This document shows positions 39,470 to 48,484 of a stretch of DNA of 64,000 nucleotides, in pieces (position 1 is the stretch's first letter; each line of letters begins with the position of its first letter). Origin of the DNA: Thioclava sp. SK-1 (lineage in GTDB: Bacteria > Pseudomonadota > Alphaproteobacteria > Rhodobacterales > Rhodobacteraceae). Where the stretch lies: the NCBI RefSeq assembly GCF_001705665.1, contig NZ_MDHA01000069.1, positions 248,001-312,000 on the forward strand, read 5' to 3'. A model generated the notes under the pieces. The model had not been told where the DNA came from. It did no database searches and saw only the letters and a list, made by a program, of their open reading frames with translations. Made by a program: the position numbers and the translations under genes.

Positions 39470-39850
39470 TTAGGGCCGGTCATCCCCATTGCGAACGAAT
39501 TCACGAATGCACCATTTTGATGTCTCGTCATATTCGTCGATAAAATCACCCAAGCTGCGGGTCTTCATGATCTTTTGCATCCGCTGCGTATAGGCCTGCA
39601 CCTGCTGTTTTTCCGTGCCGGGCAATTTACGCAGCAACATGAAAGCATAAAATTGCGCAAAGGCCAGATCGTCTTGATCGGCCTCTCCCGCGGCTTGTAA
39701 AACCTGCGCTGCAATCCCGTGTAGCGCGGCGCAATGCAGCAATTGTGCATCGCGCCCATCATAGGTAATGGCGTTTTTCGCCTGCGCCGCAGTAAACGAC
39801 ATCAGTCCGATAAGCCCGCCGATCAGGGCCGATTTCACGAATTTTTTCAT
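39470..39850 (-). CDS. Small exported protein of unknown function
   Basis: This is 126 residues from the ATG at 39850, which follows AGGACAGG. A clear Sec signal peptide (MKKFVKSALIGGLIGLMSFTAAQA) would be cut near residue 24, leaving about 102 periplasmic residues, mostly helical by appearance, with Cys in LLHCAALHG and KWCIREF. No named domain recognised. It converges on gph with a 13-base gap. Confidence 0.7.
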   Translation of the reverse strand: MKKFVKSALIGGLIGLMSFTAAQAKNAITYDGRDAQLLHCAALHGIAAQVLQAAGEADQDDLAFAQFYAFMLLRKLPGTEKQQVQAYTQRMQKIMKTRSLGDFIDEYDETSKWCIREFVRNGDDRP

Positions 39851-40007
39851 CTGCACCTGTCCTTTTGCCGGGCTTGCCCTGTTCCTGCGCTGTGTTTGCG
39901 GCCACTGCAAGAGCAGATTTACCGCCTGCTTTACAACACCTGATGTCGCGCATAGCGTGCACAAAATCAGTGCCCATTTTGGCGCTGCAACAGCCAGACA
40001 GGTAAAC

Positions 40008-41288
40008 ATGCGCGACCCCTCGCCCCCCTCCAGCCGCGACAGCGCAGCCCCTGATGACAGCCGCCCCACAGCCGCTTTGGCCGGCCCGACGCGCAAACGT
40101 GCGGTGTTTTTCGTGCTGATGACAGTGTTCTTGGATGTGATGGGCTTTGGCATCATCATACCTGTCTTGCCAAAGCTGATTGAACAGGTCGGCCATCTGG
40201 ACCTTGCGCAAGCGGCCCGTATCGGCGGGTGGATGTTTGCCGGGTTCTCTTTGGCACAATTTTTATGCGCCCCGACAATGGGCGCGCTGTCTGATCGCTT
40301 TGGGCGTCGGCCGTTGTTGCTGTTGGCAGTGGGCGGGCTGGGGCTGGATTATTTGTTTCATGCGCTGGCGCCATCGCTTGTATTCTTGTTCATTGGACGG
40401 ATCATCGCAGGTATATGCGGCTCCTCCTTCGTGATCGCAAATGCCTATCTGGCAGACATTTCCACACCCGAGCACCGCGCCCGCGCCTTTGGTTGGATGG
40501 GTGCGGCCTTTGGGCTTGGCTTTATCCTTGGCCCGGCATTGGGCGGTTTGCTGGGCGAATTCGGGCCGCGCGCGCCGTTTTGGGCCGCAGCAGGGCTGTC
40601 ACTGGCCAATTTCGCCTTTGGCCTGTTTGCGCTGCCCGAAAGCCTTCCACCATCAGCGCGCCGACCGATGAATTGGCGCGAGGCCAACCCCTTGGGCGTT
40701 TTGGCCGTGTTCCGCCGCCATCCCGGCGTTTTGCCCATGACCGGTGTCCTGGTGCTATATTTCTTCGCAACCTCTGTCTATGTGGCGATCTGGCCGTTCT
40801 GGGGAATGCAGAAATTCGGGTGGAGCGAAGCCACCGTCGGCATCACTCTGGCTGCGTTCGGATTGGTCATGGCTCTGACCCAAGGGCTGCTAACCGGCCC
40901 TGTCGGCAAACGCTTTGGAGAGCCGCGCGTCATCGCCGCAGGCCTGCTTGTCGCCGCCGTTGTCACCTTTGGCTATGGCATGGCATGGGGACTGGCCCCG
41001 GTTTTGGTGCTGATGGTGATTCACGGTCCCGAAGGATTTGTGCATCCGATGCTGGTCGCGCATATGTCGCGCGCAGTTCCTGAAACCGAACAAGGCGCGT
41101 TACAAGGTGGCATTTCAGCCGCAATGAACCTTTCAATGTTGGCGGGCACCGTGTTCTTTACTCAAGTCTTCGGTTTTTTCCTCTCAGACGCTGCGCTGAT
41201 CCAGACAACGGATGCAGCGTGGTTTATTTCGGCCGGGGTGTTGATTGTGGCGCTGATCGTCTTTTTGCAGCACAGTCGAAAGGCGTGA
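40008..41288 (+). CDS. MFS transporter, TetA/multidrug type
   Basis: This is a 426-residue, 12-helix inner-membrane transporter. Motif A between TM2 and TM3 is GALSDRFGRRPLLLL; TM1 carries DVMGFGIIIPVLPKL, very like TetA-class drug/H+ antiporters, and TM5 has GFILGPALGG. The first 30 residues are a polar cytosolic extension. The ATG at 40008 was chosen over a far upstream open frame because the membrane part starts here. Only one base separates it from the DegT-type gene, so the two are co-translated. Substrate unknown. Confidence 0.88.
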   Translation: MRDPSPPSSRDSAAPDDSRPTAALAGPTRKRAVFFVLMTVFLDVMGFGIIIPVLPKLIEQVGHLDLAQAARIGGWMFAGFSLAQFLCAPTMGALSDRFGRRPLLLLAVGGLGLDYLFHALAPSLVFLFIGRIIAGICGSSFVIANAYLADISTPEHRARAFGWMGAAFGLGFILGPALGGLLGEFGPRAPFWAAAGLSLANFAFGLFALPESLPPSARRPMNWREANPLGVLAVFRRHPGVLPMTGVLVLYFFATSVYVAIWPFWGMQKFGWSEATVGITLAAFGLVMALTQGLLTGPVGKRFGEPRVIAAGLLVAAVVTFGYGMAWGLAPVLVLMVIHGPEGFVHPMLVAHMSRAVPETEQGALQGGISAAMNLSMLAGTVFFTQVFGFFLSDAALIQTTDAAWFISAGVLIVALIVFLQHSRKA

Positions 41289-41289
41289 C

Positions 41290-42486
41290 ATGTCTGAACG
41301 TTTCTTTGGCAATTTCACTCAGCAAGAGCCTATTGCACAAGACGCCATTGATGCCGCCATAGCGGTCATGCAGTCGGGCCGCTTGCACCGTTACAATACC
41401 GCACCCGATGATCCCGGTGAAGTCGCGCTGTTGGAACAAGATTTTGCGGCGATGACTGGCGCGCACTACTGTCTGGCCGTGGCGTCGGGGGGATATGCAT
41501 TAGGCTGCGCCCTGCGCGCCTTGGGGTTGCAACCGGGCGAAGCAGTTTTGACCAATGCCTTTACATTGGCCCCGGTGCCCGGCGCGATCACCAGTGCGGG
41601 CGGCGTGCCATTGTTTGTCGAAGTCACCGACGCGTTGGTGATTGATTTCGACGACCTGATCGCAAAGGCACCTCGGGCGCGGATCTTGATGCTAAGCCAT
41701 ATGCGCGGCCATCTGTGCGATATGGACCGGCTAATGGAGATATGCGCCGAACATGGGCTGACCGTGATCGAAGATTGCGCGCATACAATGGGGGCAAGCT
41801 GGCGCGGTGTGCCATCGGGCAGACATGGCGCGATTGGCTGCTATTCCACCCAGACCTACAAGCATATGAACAGCGGCGAAGGGGGTTTTTTGATCTCGGA
41901 CGATCCGCAGGTCATGGCGCGTGCGATCCTTCTGTCTGGCAGCTACATGATGTATCCGCGCCATTTGGCCAGCCCGCCGCAAGACGCATTTGAGTCATTG
42001 AAATATGAAACCCCGAATGTGTCAGGGCGGATGGATGCCCTGCGTGCCGCGATCTTACGCCCGCAAATCCCCACATTGCCAGATCGGGTGGAGCGGTGGA
42101 ACGCGCTGTATCGCGCGATGGAAACAGGCCTGAGCGATGTGCCAGGCCTACGCCTGATACCGCGGCCCCAGGCCGAGGCCTATGTTGGCTCTTCGTTTCA
42201 ATTCTGCCTGCCCGATCACAGCCCGGCCCAGATCACCGCCTTTGTACACGCCTGTGCGGCGCGCGGCGTGGAACTGAAATGGTTTGGCGCGGCAGAGCCT
42301 GCGGGGTTCACCTCCCGTCATGACAGCTGGCGTTATGCGCCACCGCAAGACCTGCCGCAAACCGACAAGGTGTTGGCAGGGCTGATGGACCTGCGATTGC
42401 CGCTGACATTCGATATCCGCGACACCCAAATCCTGTGCCGTATCATCGCGCAAGAGCTGGGCGCAGCGCCCCTATCCTTGGGCTAA
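41290..42486 (+). CDS. DegT/DnrJ/EryC1/StrS-family PLP-dependent aminotransferase
   Basis: This is a 398-residue fold-type I PLP enzyme. The likely Schiff-base lysine is Lys191 in TYKHMNSGEGGF, with Asp162 in the EDCAHTMG motif contacting the PLP ring nitrogen. Members usually transaminate keto-sugars for surface glycans or antibiotics, but no sugar-nucleotide gene surrounds it; instead it is coupled to an MFS transporter. The N- and C-terminal parts are less typical than the core, so the substrate may not be a nucleotide sugar. Confidence 0.85.
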   Translation: MSERFFGNFTQQEPIAQDAIDAAIAVMQSGRLHRYNTAPDDPGEVALLEQDFAAMTGAHYCLAVASGGYALGCALRALGLQPGEAVLTNAFTLAPVPGAITSAGGVPLFVEVTDALVIDFDDLIAKAPRARILMLSHMRGHLCDMDRLMEICAEHGLTVIEDCAHTMGASWRGVPSGRHGAIGCYSTQTYKHMNSGEGGFLISDDPQVMARAILLSGSYMMYPRHLASPPQDAFESLKYETPNVSGRMDALRAAILRPQIPTLPDRVERWNALYRAMETGLSDVPGLRLIPRPQAEAYVGSSFQFCLPDHSPAQITAFVHACAARGVELKWFGAAEPAGFTSRHDSWRYAPPQDLPQTDKVLAGLMDLRLPLTFDIRDTQILCRIIAQELGAAPLSLG

Positions 42487-42752
42487 GCGGCGTCATAAAA
42501 TCTTTGCAGATCTGCGGGCAATATTCCCATTGCGTATGTCGTGGCCAAAGCGTATCGCGCGACAGATCTTCACCGTGACCGCATAAGGATATTTGGCCCC
42601 GGCCGTGGTTCGTTTACCAAACCGCCAGACATCTTATGCCATACCCATTGAACCGCGCGCCTCTCTCACGCAGTCTGCCCATACGCCGCAGGTTGACGGT
42701 GTCTTACCCTTGTCGCCTCCCTGCGTGACCTCTCAGATATAAGGAAATCCCC

Positions 42753-44153
42753 ATGACACAGTTTGTTCTTGGCTGGGAGGAATGGTTGTCCCTGCCAGAG
42801 CTCGGCCTGCCGGCCATTCTTGCCAAAGTGGACACGGGTGCCAAAACCTCGGCGTTACATGCCTTTGCGATCGAACCGTTTGGATCGGCAGACAAACCCA
42901 TGGTGCGCTTTGCCATTCACCCCGATCCGAATGACCCGGCATTAGAGATCATTTGCTCTGCCCCGTTGAAAGATCGCCGCGAGGTGACCTCCTCAAATGG
43001 TGAGACCGAACTGCGCTTCGTGATTGAAACCACCATTGTGATGGGGGGACGCAGCTGGCCGCTGGAAATCACCCTGACAGATCGTGGCGGCATGGCCTAT
43101 CGCATGTTGCTGGGCCGCGGTGCAATCAGTGATGATATGATCGTCTCCCCCAGCCAAAGCTTTCAGCAACCCGAACTGTCTTTCGACAGTTACCACGGCA
43201 TCCCACGTCAAAAACGCCACCGGCGCGCCCTGCGGCTGGCCGTCCTGACACGAGAGCCAAACAATTACTCCACCCGCCGCATGATCGAAGCGGCCGAAGC
43301 GCGCGGCCATACGATGGAGGTCATCGACACCACGCGCTGCTATATGAACATTCGCGGCGTGGGGGGCGAGGTGCATTATGATGGCCGCTGCTTGCCCCAT
43401 TATGATGCGGTCATCCCCCGGATTGGCGCATCGATCACATCCTATGGCACTGCCGTGGTGCGTCAGTTCGAATCGTTGGGCACTTACTGTCTTGCCCGAT
43501 CCGATGGCATCACCATGTCGCGCGACAAACTGCATGCGCATCAGATCCTGGCACGTAACAAGATTGGCATGCCGACCACCGCCTTTGCCCGCAGCCCAAA
43601 GGATTCCGCCCATGTCATTCCACTTGTGGGCGGCGCGCCACTGGTCCTGAAACTGCTAGAAAGCACACAGGGCAAGGGCGTTGTTCTGGCGGAAACCAAA
43701 AAGGCCGCCGAAAGCGTGATTTCTGCTTTTCAGGGTCTGAAAGCGGATTTTCTAGTCCAAAGCTTCGTCAAAGAAGCTGCTGGGGAGGATATTCGCTGCC
43801 TCGTCGTGGGGGGCAAAGTTGTGGCCTCGATGCGCCGCAAGGGCAAGCCTGATGAATTCCGCTCTAACCTGCATCAAGGCGGCACGGCAGAACCCGTCAA
43901 AATCTCTAAAGCAGAGCGGGAAATCGCCGTGCGCGCAGCCAAAGTCATGCGATTAGATTTCGCGGGTGTCGACCTGCTGCGCAGCGAAGATGGGCCGAAA
44001 GTTCTGGAGGTCAACTCCTCCCCCGGGCTGGAAGGGATTGAAACCATGTCAGGTAAAGATATTGCCGGAATGGTCATGGCCCATATTGAGACGCAGGTCG
44101 CGCCACGCCCGCCACGCACTAAGGCAAAACCAGCAACCGGCGACAAAACCTAA
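42753..44153 (+). CDS. rimK: RimB-RimK fusion: retropepsin-like protease domain plus S6 glutamate ligase
   Basis: This is a 466-residue two-domain protein. Residues 1-145 match the RimB 'ATP-dependent zinc protease' family, which has a retropepsin-like fold: [13 protein letters not shown] puts Asp27 in the DTGA active-site motif and MLLGRGAI closes the domain. Residues about 155-445 are RimK, an ATP-grasp ligase adding Glu to the C-terminus of ribosomal protein S6: [46 protein letters not shown]. In pseudomonads RimA, RimB and RimK are separate and RimB trims the tail. A Lys/Pro-rich tail ends the protein. AAGGAA precedes the ATG. Converges on rpsI across a terminator. Confidence 0.92.
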   Translation: MTQFVLGWEEWLSLPELGLPAILAKVDTGAKTSALHAFAIEPFGSADKPMVRFAIHPDPNDPALEIICSAPLKDRREVTSSNGETELRFVIETTIVMGGRSWPLEITLTDRGGMAYRMLLGRGAISDDMIVSPSQSFQQPELSFDSYHGIPRQKRHRRALRLAVLTREPNNYSTRRMIEAAEARGHTMEVIDTTRCYMNIRGVGGEVHYDGRCLPHYDAVIPRIGASITSYGTAVVRQFESLGTYCLARSDGITMSRDKLHAHQILARNKIGMPTTAFARSPKDSAHVIPLVGGAPLVLKLLESTQGKGVVLAETKKAAESVISAFQGLKADFLVQSFVKEAAGEDIRCLVVGGKVVASMRRKGKPDEFRSNLHQGGTAEPVKISKAEREIAVRAAKVMRLDFAGVDLLRSEDGPKVLEVNSSPGLEGIETMSGKDIAGMVMAHIETQVAPRPPRTKAKPATGDKT

Positions 44154-44170
44154 GCTGCAAACAACAAAAA

Positions 44171-44198
44171 ACGCGGTCCGTTTCGGGACCGCGTTTTC
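44171..44198. terminator. Bidirectional intrinsic terminator between rimBK and rpsI
   Basis: A perfect 9-bp ACGCGGTCC/GGACCGCGT stem with a 6-nt loop is flanked by AAAAA on one side and TTT on the other. It serves both convergent genes. Confidence 0.9.
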
Positions 44199-44220
44199 CA
44201 AATTCGTAAGCTGTCGAAGA

Positions 44221-44706
44221 TTAACGCTTCGAGAACTGGAACGACCGGCGCGCTTTTGCTTTACCGTATTTCTTACGTTCCACAACACGCGAGTCGCGGG
44301 TCAAGAAGCCAGCGGCTTTCAACGCCGGGCGCAGGGCCGGGTTGAACAGCTGCAACGCTTTCGAGATGCCGTGCTTAACCGCGCCAGCCTGACCGGACAG
44401 ACCACCACCGGCAACCGTTGCGTAGACGTCAAATTCGCCTTCCACACCGGCAACGCCAAAGGGCTGGTTCACGATCAACTGCAGAACGGGGCGTGCGAAA
44501 TACGCAGGCATGTCCTTGCCGTTAACGCTGATTTTGCCTGTGCCAGGCTTGATCCAAACGCGGGCAACAGCATCTTTACGCTTACCAGTTGCATAAGAAC
44601 GGCCAAGCGCGTCCTTCACTGGCTCACGAACGATGGTGGTTTCCGCGGCTTCAACACCGGAGACAGCCGACTTCAGATCGTCGAGGGATTTGAGTTCTTC
44701 AACCAT
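44221..44706 (-). CDS. rpsI: 30S ribosomal protein S9
   Basis: This is a 161-residue S9 with the usual alphaproteobacterial N-terminal extension of about 30 residues. The S9 core begins at [21 protein letters not shown] and has the G-G-G-x-S-G-Q motif [20 protein letters not shown]; the C-terminus [25 protein letters not shown] contacts P-site tRNA. It is 2 bases from rplM in the usual rplM-rpsI operon. Confidence 0.98.
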   Translation of the reverse strand: MVEELKSLDDLKSAVSGVEAAETTIVREPVKDALGRSYATGKRKDAVARVWIKPGTGKISVNGKDMPAYFARPVLQLIVNQPFGVAGVEGEFDVYATVAGGGLSGQAGAVKHGISKALQLFNPALRPALKAAGFLTRDSRVVERKKYGKAKARRSFQFSKR

Positions 44707-44708
44707 GA

Positions 44709-45170
44709 TCAGCTCCGGGTGTTCTTCTTGTTCATCGACTTAACGTCGAGAACTTCGGGCGACTGTGCTTCATGCTGATGCTCGGCACCGGCGTATACAC
44801 GCAGGTTCGACATCTGCTGACGGCCCAGACGGTTGCGCGAAATCATACGCTCGACGGCTTTGATGACAACACGCTCTGGGTGCTTGCCTTCAAGAACCTG
44901 ACGCGCAGTGCGCGACTTCAGGCCACCAGGGTGGTTGGTGTGCCAGTAGTATGTCTTGTCTTCACGCTTCTTACCGGTCATCTGCACCTTGTCGGCGTTG
45001 ATGATGATAACGTTGTCGCCCATATCCATGTGCGGCGTGAAGGTGGCTTTGTGTTTGCCACGCAGACGCATTGCGACGATCGAAGCAAGACGGCCCAGAA
45101 CAACGCCTTCAGCGTCGATCAAGATCCACTTCTTTTCGATCTCCGCAGGTTTTGCGGTGTAGGTTTTCAT
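44709..45170 (-). CDS. rplM: 50S ribosomal protein L13
   Basis: This is a 153-residue ribosomal protein. It starts [30 protein letters not shown], the usual L13 N-terminus (an upstream ATG would add five atypical residues). Later landmarks are [33 protein letters not shown] and [30 protein letters not shown]. First gene of the rplM-rpsI unit. Upstream, a palindrome at 45234-45250 sits in the leader region. Confidence 0.98.
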   Translation of the reverse strand: MKTYTAKPAEIEKKWILIDAEGVVLGRLASIVAMRLRGKHKATFTPHMDMGDNVIIINADKVQMTGKKREDKTYYWHTNHPGGLKSRTARQVLEGKHPERVVIKAVERMISRNRLGRQQMSNLRVYAGAEHQHEAQSPEVLDVKSMNKKNTRS

Positions 45171-45233
45171 ATTCTCTCGTCCCATACGGGTTGTGGAATT
45201 CGGATGCTGGCTTTTCCGTCATATCAAACCGAA

Positions 45234-45250
45234 AATCAAGCACCTTGATT
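45234..45250 (-). promoter_or_regulatory. 17-bp palindrome in the rplM leader
   Basis: AATCAAG-CAC-CTTGATT is a perfect 7-bp-arm palindrome about 65-80 bases before the rplM start. It is not an FNR box: the half-sites face the other way. It could be an operator or an RNA hairpin for autoregulation, as known for other ribosomal operons. Confidence 0.3.
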
Positions 45251-45318
45251 GCGAATTAATTGTTCAAAATCAATGCATTGCAATTTAGGTATCAAAATAC
45301 CCCAAAAAATTCGACCGT

Positions 45319-46545
45319 TCAGCCGTTTAAATCGGTGCGCTCTGCACGTTGCAGGCATATCCACAGCCCGTACCCGGCGGCGGAAGGCACAACGATTCCC
45401 AATGCCAATGGCAGCGCCGTCTGGGACGGGATCAGCGCTACCGCAGCCGAAACGACAAAGGCTGTGCCAAACTGTATCGCCCCGATCAAGGCAGAGCCGA
45501 TGCCGGCACGTCCGCGCGCATGGTCCATCCCGATCGACATCAGATTTGCGCTTAGCAGCCCCACCAGGCCAATCACAATCCATAGCGGCACGACCACGAC
45601 CCACATCTGCGCCGCACCTGACACGGCCGTCAACACCCCGCCCATTGCCACAAGCAAAGGCAGACCGCGCGCAACAATCTGCCGTGGTTCCAACCAATCC
45701 AACAGTTTGGAATTGATCCGTGAGAAAACAACAAGCGCCGCGGCGATCACGCCAAACATCACACCATAGGCGACATTGCTTAAGCCAAAATGCGCGATAA
45801 ATACCGCAGAGGACGCGGTGATAAAGGCAAACATCACCGCTTGAACCAATGCCGCCACGCAGGCACTAAGAACAAAGCGCTTGGAGCGCAGCAAAATTCC
45901 GTAGCCGGCAAAAGCGTGGCGAAACGGCGCCGAGCCGCGTTCGGATTTCGGCAAGGTTTCGGGTAGAACCATCTGTGCCAAAGGCACCGCAATCACACCA
46001 ATCACCACCATCACCACAAATATCGAGTGCCAGCCATAGGCCTCAACTAGAAGGCTGCCAATGAATGGCGACAGAACCGGCCCCATTGTCATCAGCATTA
46101 CCAAAATGGTCATCACTTTTGCCGCTGCGCGCCCCTGGTATAGATCGGCGACAATGGCGCGGCCCACCACTAGCCCCGCACATGCCCCCATTGCCTGCAC
46201 CGCCCGCAGCGCGTTGAAATAGCGCACATCCGGCACCAACAGCAGCAAGGCAGAGCATAGCGTAAAAACCACGCTTCCGATCAGCAATGGTCCCTTGCGT
46301 CCATAGGCATCAATCATTGGCCCCATCACCAGTTGGCCTACGCATAGGCCCAAAAAGAACAATGACAGTGACATTTCTACTGCAGCCGCGCTGGCCTGCA
46401 GTGACTGCGCGATTTGATCCATTCCCGAAAGATACATATCCGTCGCAACCGGGGGAAAACATGACAGCAATGCCAACACGATGGTCACCGTCATCATGTT
46501 GCGCCCGGACGCCATAGCGGGGGATGATACGGGGTGATCAGACAT
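45319..46545 (-). CDS. Bcr/CflA family multidrug efflux MFS transporter
   Basis: This is a 408-residue, 12-helix transporter. The family's marks are TDMYLSGMDQIAQSLQ in the first loop, QLVMGPMIDAYGRKGPLLIG as motif A, and RAVQAMGACAGLVVGRAIVADLYQG in TM4-5. The ATG at 46545 has GGAG upstream; a longer open frame adds 20 residues that are unlikely. It is divergent from a TetR regulator, which probably controls it. Probably exports small hydrophobic or amphipathic toxicants. Confidence 0.9.
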   Translation of the reverse strand: MSDHPVSSPAMASGRNMMTVTIVLALLSCFPPVATDMYLSGMDQIAQSLQASAAAVEMSLSLFFLGLCVGQLVMGPMIDAYGRKGPLLIGSVVFTLCSALLLLVPDVRYFNALRAVQAMGACAGLVVGRAIVADLYQGRAAAKVMTILVMLMTMGPVLSPFIGSLLVEAYGWHSIFVVMVVIGVIAVPLAQMVLPETLPKSERGSAPFRHAFAGYGILLRSKRFVLSACVAALVQAVMFAFITASSAVFIAHFGLSNVAYGVMFGVIAAALVVFSRINSKLLDWLEPRQIVARGLPLLVAMGGVLTAVSGAAQMWVVVVPLWIVIGLVGLLSANLMSIGMDHARGRAGIGSALIGAIQFGTAFVVSAAVALIPSQTALPLALGIVVPSAAGYGLWICLQRAERTDLNG

Positions 46546-46581
46546 TTGCGCGCTCCACTGTTTTAATATGTTCGGGATAAT

Positions 46582-46601
46582 TAGTAGAATGCAGTCTATT
46601 A
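46582..46601. promoter_or_regulatory. Candidate TetR operator in the divergent promoter
   Basis: TAGTAGA and TCTATTA face each other across ATGCAG (6 of 7 arm positions complementary). It lies in the 119-bp gap between the pump and the TetR gene, 37 bases before the pump start and 64 before tetR, where a local repressor would be expected. Confidence 0.35.
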
Positions 46602-46664
46602 TCAATGAGGAACTTGCCAGTTACGGCGTTTATTGCCAGCTTCCCCGCAAAGAAGGATCCGCCC

Positions 46665-47255
46665 ATGACCGATGATAACGTTCAAACAAGCCGCACACCG
46701 GGCCGTCCCCGTCACAGTGAAACCGATGCCAACATCAAAGACGTGGCGCGGCGGATGGTGCGCGAACATGGCTACCGTCAGGTCTCGATTGCGCAGATCA
46801 TCAAAGAAGCGGGCGTAGCGCGGCAAACTCTATATCGCCGCTGGCCCACCAAGGCGGATCTGATACTTGCAGCGTTTTATGAAAATGCCCAAACTCCACC
46901 CGACCCGAGCGAGATGCCAGGGACATGGCGTGACCGGCTAGAAGCGTTCTTGATCCGCATCGCAGACCACCTTGCCCGGGATGGCAAACCGATCCGCAAC
47001 CTGATTGCCTCGGCACAAGAAGATCCGGGCTTTCACGCCAGCTTCCGCGACCAATTTGTCGTGCCGCTGGACAAAACGATGCAGGACCTGCTGCATCATG
47101 CACAGCAGGCAGGCGAGCTGCCCGGTGGAGCAGATCCACAGGTTCTATGCGATATGATACACGGGTTGTTTTGGTATCGGCTGCTCAATGATCAACCGCT
47201 GACGGCAGATCTTGCACGTGGCGTTGTGGTCCAGGTCTTTGCCGGCTCAGCCTAA
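46665..47255 (+). CDS. TetR/AcrR family transcriptional regulator
   Basis: This is a 196-residue regulator. The N-terminal helix-turn-helix (about 20-65) reads IKDVARRMVREHGYRQVSIAQIIKEAGVARQTLYRRWPTK (an uninterrupted TetR signature), followed by an all-helical ligand domain with a TetR_C-like pattern (RDGKPIRNLIASAQEDPGF). The ATG at 46665 is preferred to one 60 bases upstream as it follows AAGGA. Divergent from the Bcr/CflA pump, so probably its repressor. The last 9 bases overlap ccdA. Confidence 0.9.
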   Translation: MTDDNVQTSRTPGRPRHSETDANIKDVARRMVREHGYRQVSIAQIIKEAGVARQTLYRRWPTKADLILAAFYENAQTPPDPSEMPGTWRDRLEAFLIRIADHLARDGKPIRNLIASAQEDPGFHASFRDQFVVPLDKTMQDLLHHAQQAGELPGGADPQVLCDMIHGLFWYRLLNDQPLTADLARGVVVQVFAGSA

Positions 47256-47990
47256 GGTCGCCAACGCGGGGAAGGCCTCCAGCAGCCAGAAGCTGATCGC
47301 AGAGAAAGCATTGGTCAACATCAGCAGACCCACGATGATCAACAAGCCGCCCATCGATTTCTCAATGACGCCCATATAAGGCTTCAATCGGTTCATAAGC
47401 CCCATCGCGCGGTCAATGAACAGCGCGGCAAGCAAAAAGGGAATGCCTAGACCGAAGGCATAAACGGCCAACAGGCCAGTGCCACGCGACAGATCAGAGC
47501 CAGACGCGGCAATTGACAATATCATACCCAGCTGCGGGCCGATACAGGGTGTCCATCCAAAGGCAAAGGCCAGCCCCAATACATATGCGCCAAGGCTCGA
47601 TCCGCCTTGGTCCCCTGCATCCAGCCGCGCCTCGCGGTCCAAAATCGGAATGCGATACAGCCCAACAAAATGCAAACCCAAACCGATGATCACCACCCCG
47701 GCCGCGCGTGAAAACAAGTCTTGGTTTGTCAGGAAAAATCGCCCAAAAGCCGACGCAGCAAAGCCCATGAAAAGAAACACAGTCGACAGGCCAAGCACAA
47801 AGAACACAGCTGGCCATAGCGCAGAAGCCTTGCCGCTGCGCAAATCGTTCATTCCAACCCCACCCATATAGGCCAGATATGGCGGCACGATCGGCAGCAC
47901 ACAGGGGCTAAGGAAAGACAACACACCCGCCAGCAACGCAACGCCTGCAGCAGGTAAGAATGTCGCATCTATGAGGTCAATTCCAAACAT
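47247..47990 (-). CDS. ccdA: CcdA family thiol-disulfide transporter (cytochrome c biogenesis)
   Basis: This is a 247-residue membrane protein with six helices. The two conserved Cys lie in LSFLSPCVLPIVPPYLAYMGG (TM1) and FGWTPCIGPQLG (TM4); these shuttle electrons from thioredoxin across the membrane to keep apocytochrome c haem-binding thiols reduced. The length fits CcdA/short DsbD. AAGGGC precedes the ATG. Convergent with tetR, divergent from tusA. Confidence 0.92.
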   Translation of the reverse strand: MFGIDLIDATFLPAAGVALLAGVLSFLSPCVLPIVPPYLAYMGGVGMNDLRSGKASALWPAVFFVLGLSTVFLFMGFAASAFGRFFLTNQDLFSRAAGVVIIGLGLHFVGLYRIPILDREARLDAGDQGGSSLGAYVLGLAFAFGWTPCIGPQLGMILSIAASGSDLSRGTGLLAVYAFGLGIPFLLAALFIDRAMGLMNRLKPYMGVIEKSMGGLLIIVGLLMLTNAFSAISFWLLEAFPALATLG

Positions 47991-48083
47991 AGCTTTGCCC
48001 TTATCCTAAAACATTCGCCGCGTCATCCTCTTCGCAGTCACATCCGCGTAGACAAATCCGCGCAGCCGCAGCAAACTGCGCCT

Positions 48084-48323
48084 ATGAAAGACGACACCAC
48101 CTGGATTGATGCCAAGGGCCTGCTGTGCCCCCTGCCCGTTTTGCGCCTGCGCAAAGTGTTAGAGGGGCTGCCCGAAGGGGCCGTTGCACTATTAGAGGCG
48201 ACCGACCCCGCCTCCTGGATCGATGTTCCGCATTTTTGTCACCAAACCGGGCATGAGCTGATCACACAAGACGATCAGAACGGCGTCAAAACATATCTTG
48301 TCCGGCGCCGCGTCGACGATTAG
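48084..48323 (+). CDS. tusA: TusA-family sulfur carrier protein
   Basis: This is 79 residues with the family motif LLCPLPVLRLRKVL, Cys15 being the persulfide carrier; the rest (DPASWIDVPHFCHQTGHELI) matches the SirA/TusA alpha-beta fold. It passes sulfur for tRNA thiolation, molybdenum cofactor or sulfur oxidation. Which pathway it serves here is not shown. The ribosome-binding sequence is weak. Confidence 0.9.
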   Translation: MKDDTTWIDAKGLLCPLPVLRLRKVLEGLPEGAVALLEATDPASWIDVPHFCHQTGHELITQDDQNGVKTYLVRRRVDD

Positions 48324-48382
48324 ATCCGACCACCACTGATTGCACATCGCCTACATCCAATGCCGTCCTCGAATCCGAAAAA

Positions 48383-48414
48383 CGCCTGTGGAGGAAAACC
48401 TCCACAGGCGTTTT
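48383..48414. terminator. Bidirectional intrinsic terminator between tusA and rne
   Basis: A perfect 12-bp stem CGCCTGTGGAGG/CCTCCACAGGCG with an AAAA loop is flanked by AAAAA and TTTT. It can end transcripts from both convergent genes. Confidence 0.95.
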
Positions 48415-48484
48415 GTTCGTTTTGCCCTTCTCCAACAATGCATATGCATGCTTTGCCGAGAAAGGGCAGATCATTGCCTGGACC

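Noticed and set aside
45234-45250. FNR/FnrL box
   Set aside because: The half-sites face the wrong way (ATCAAG...CTTGAT rather than TTGAT...ATCAA).
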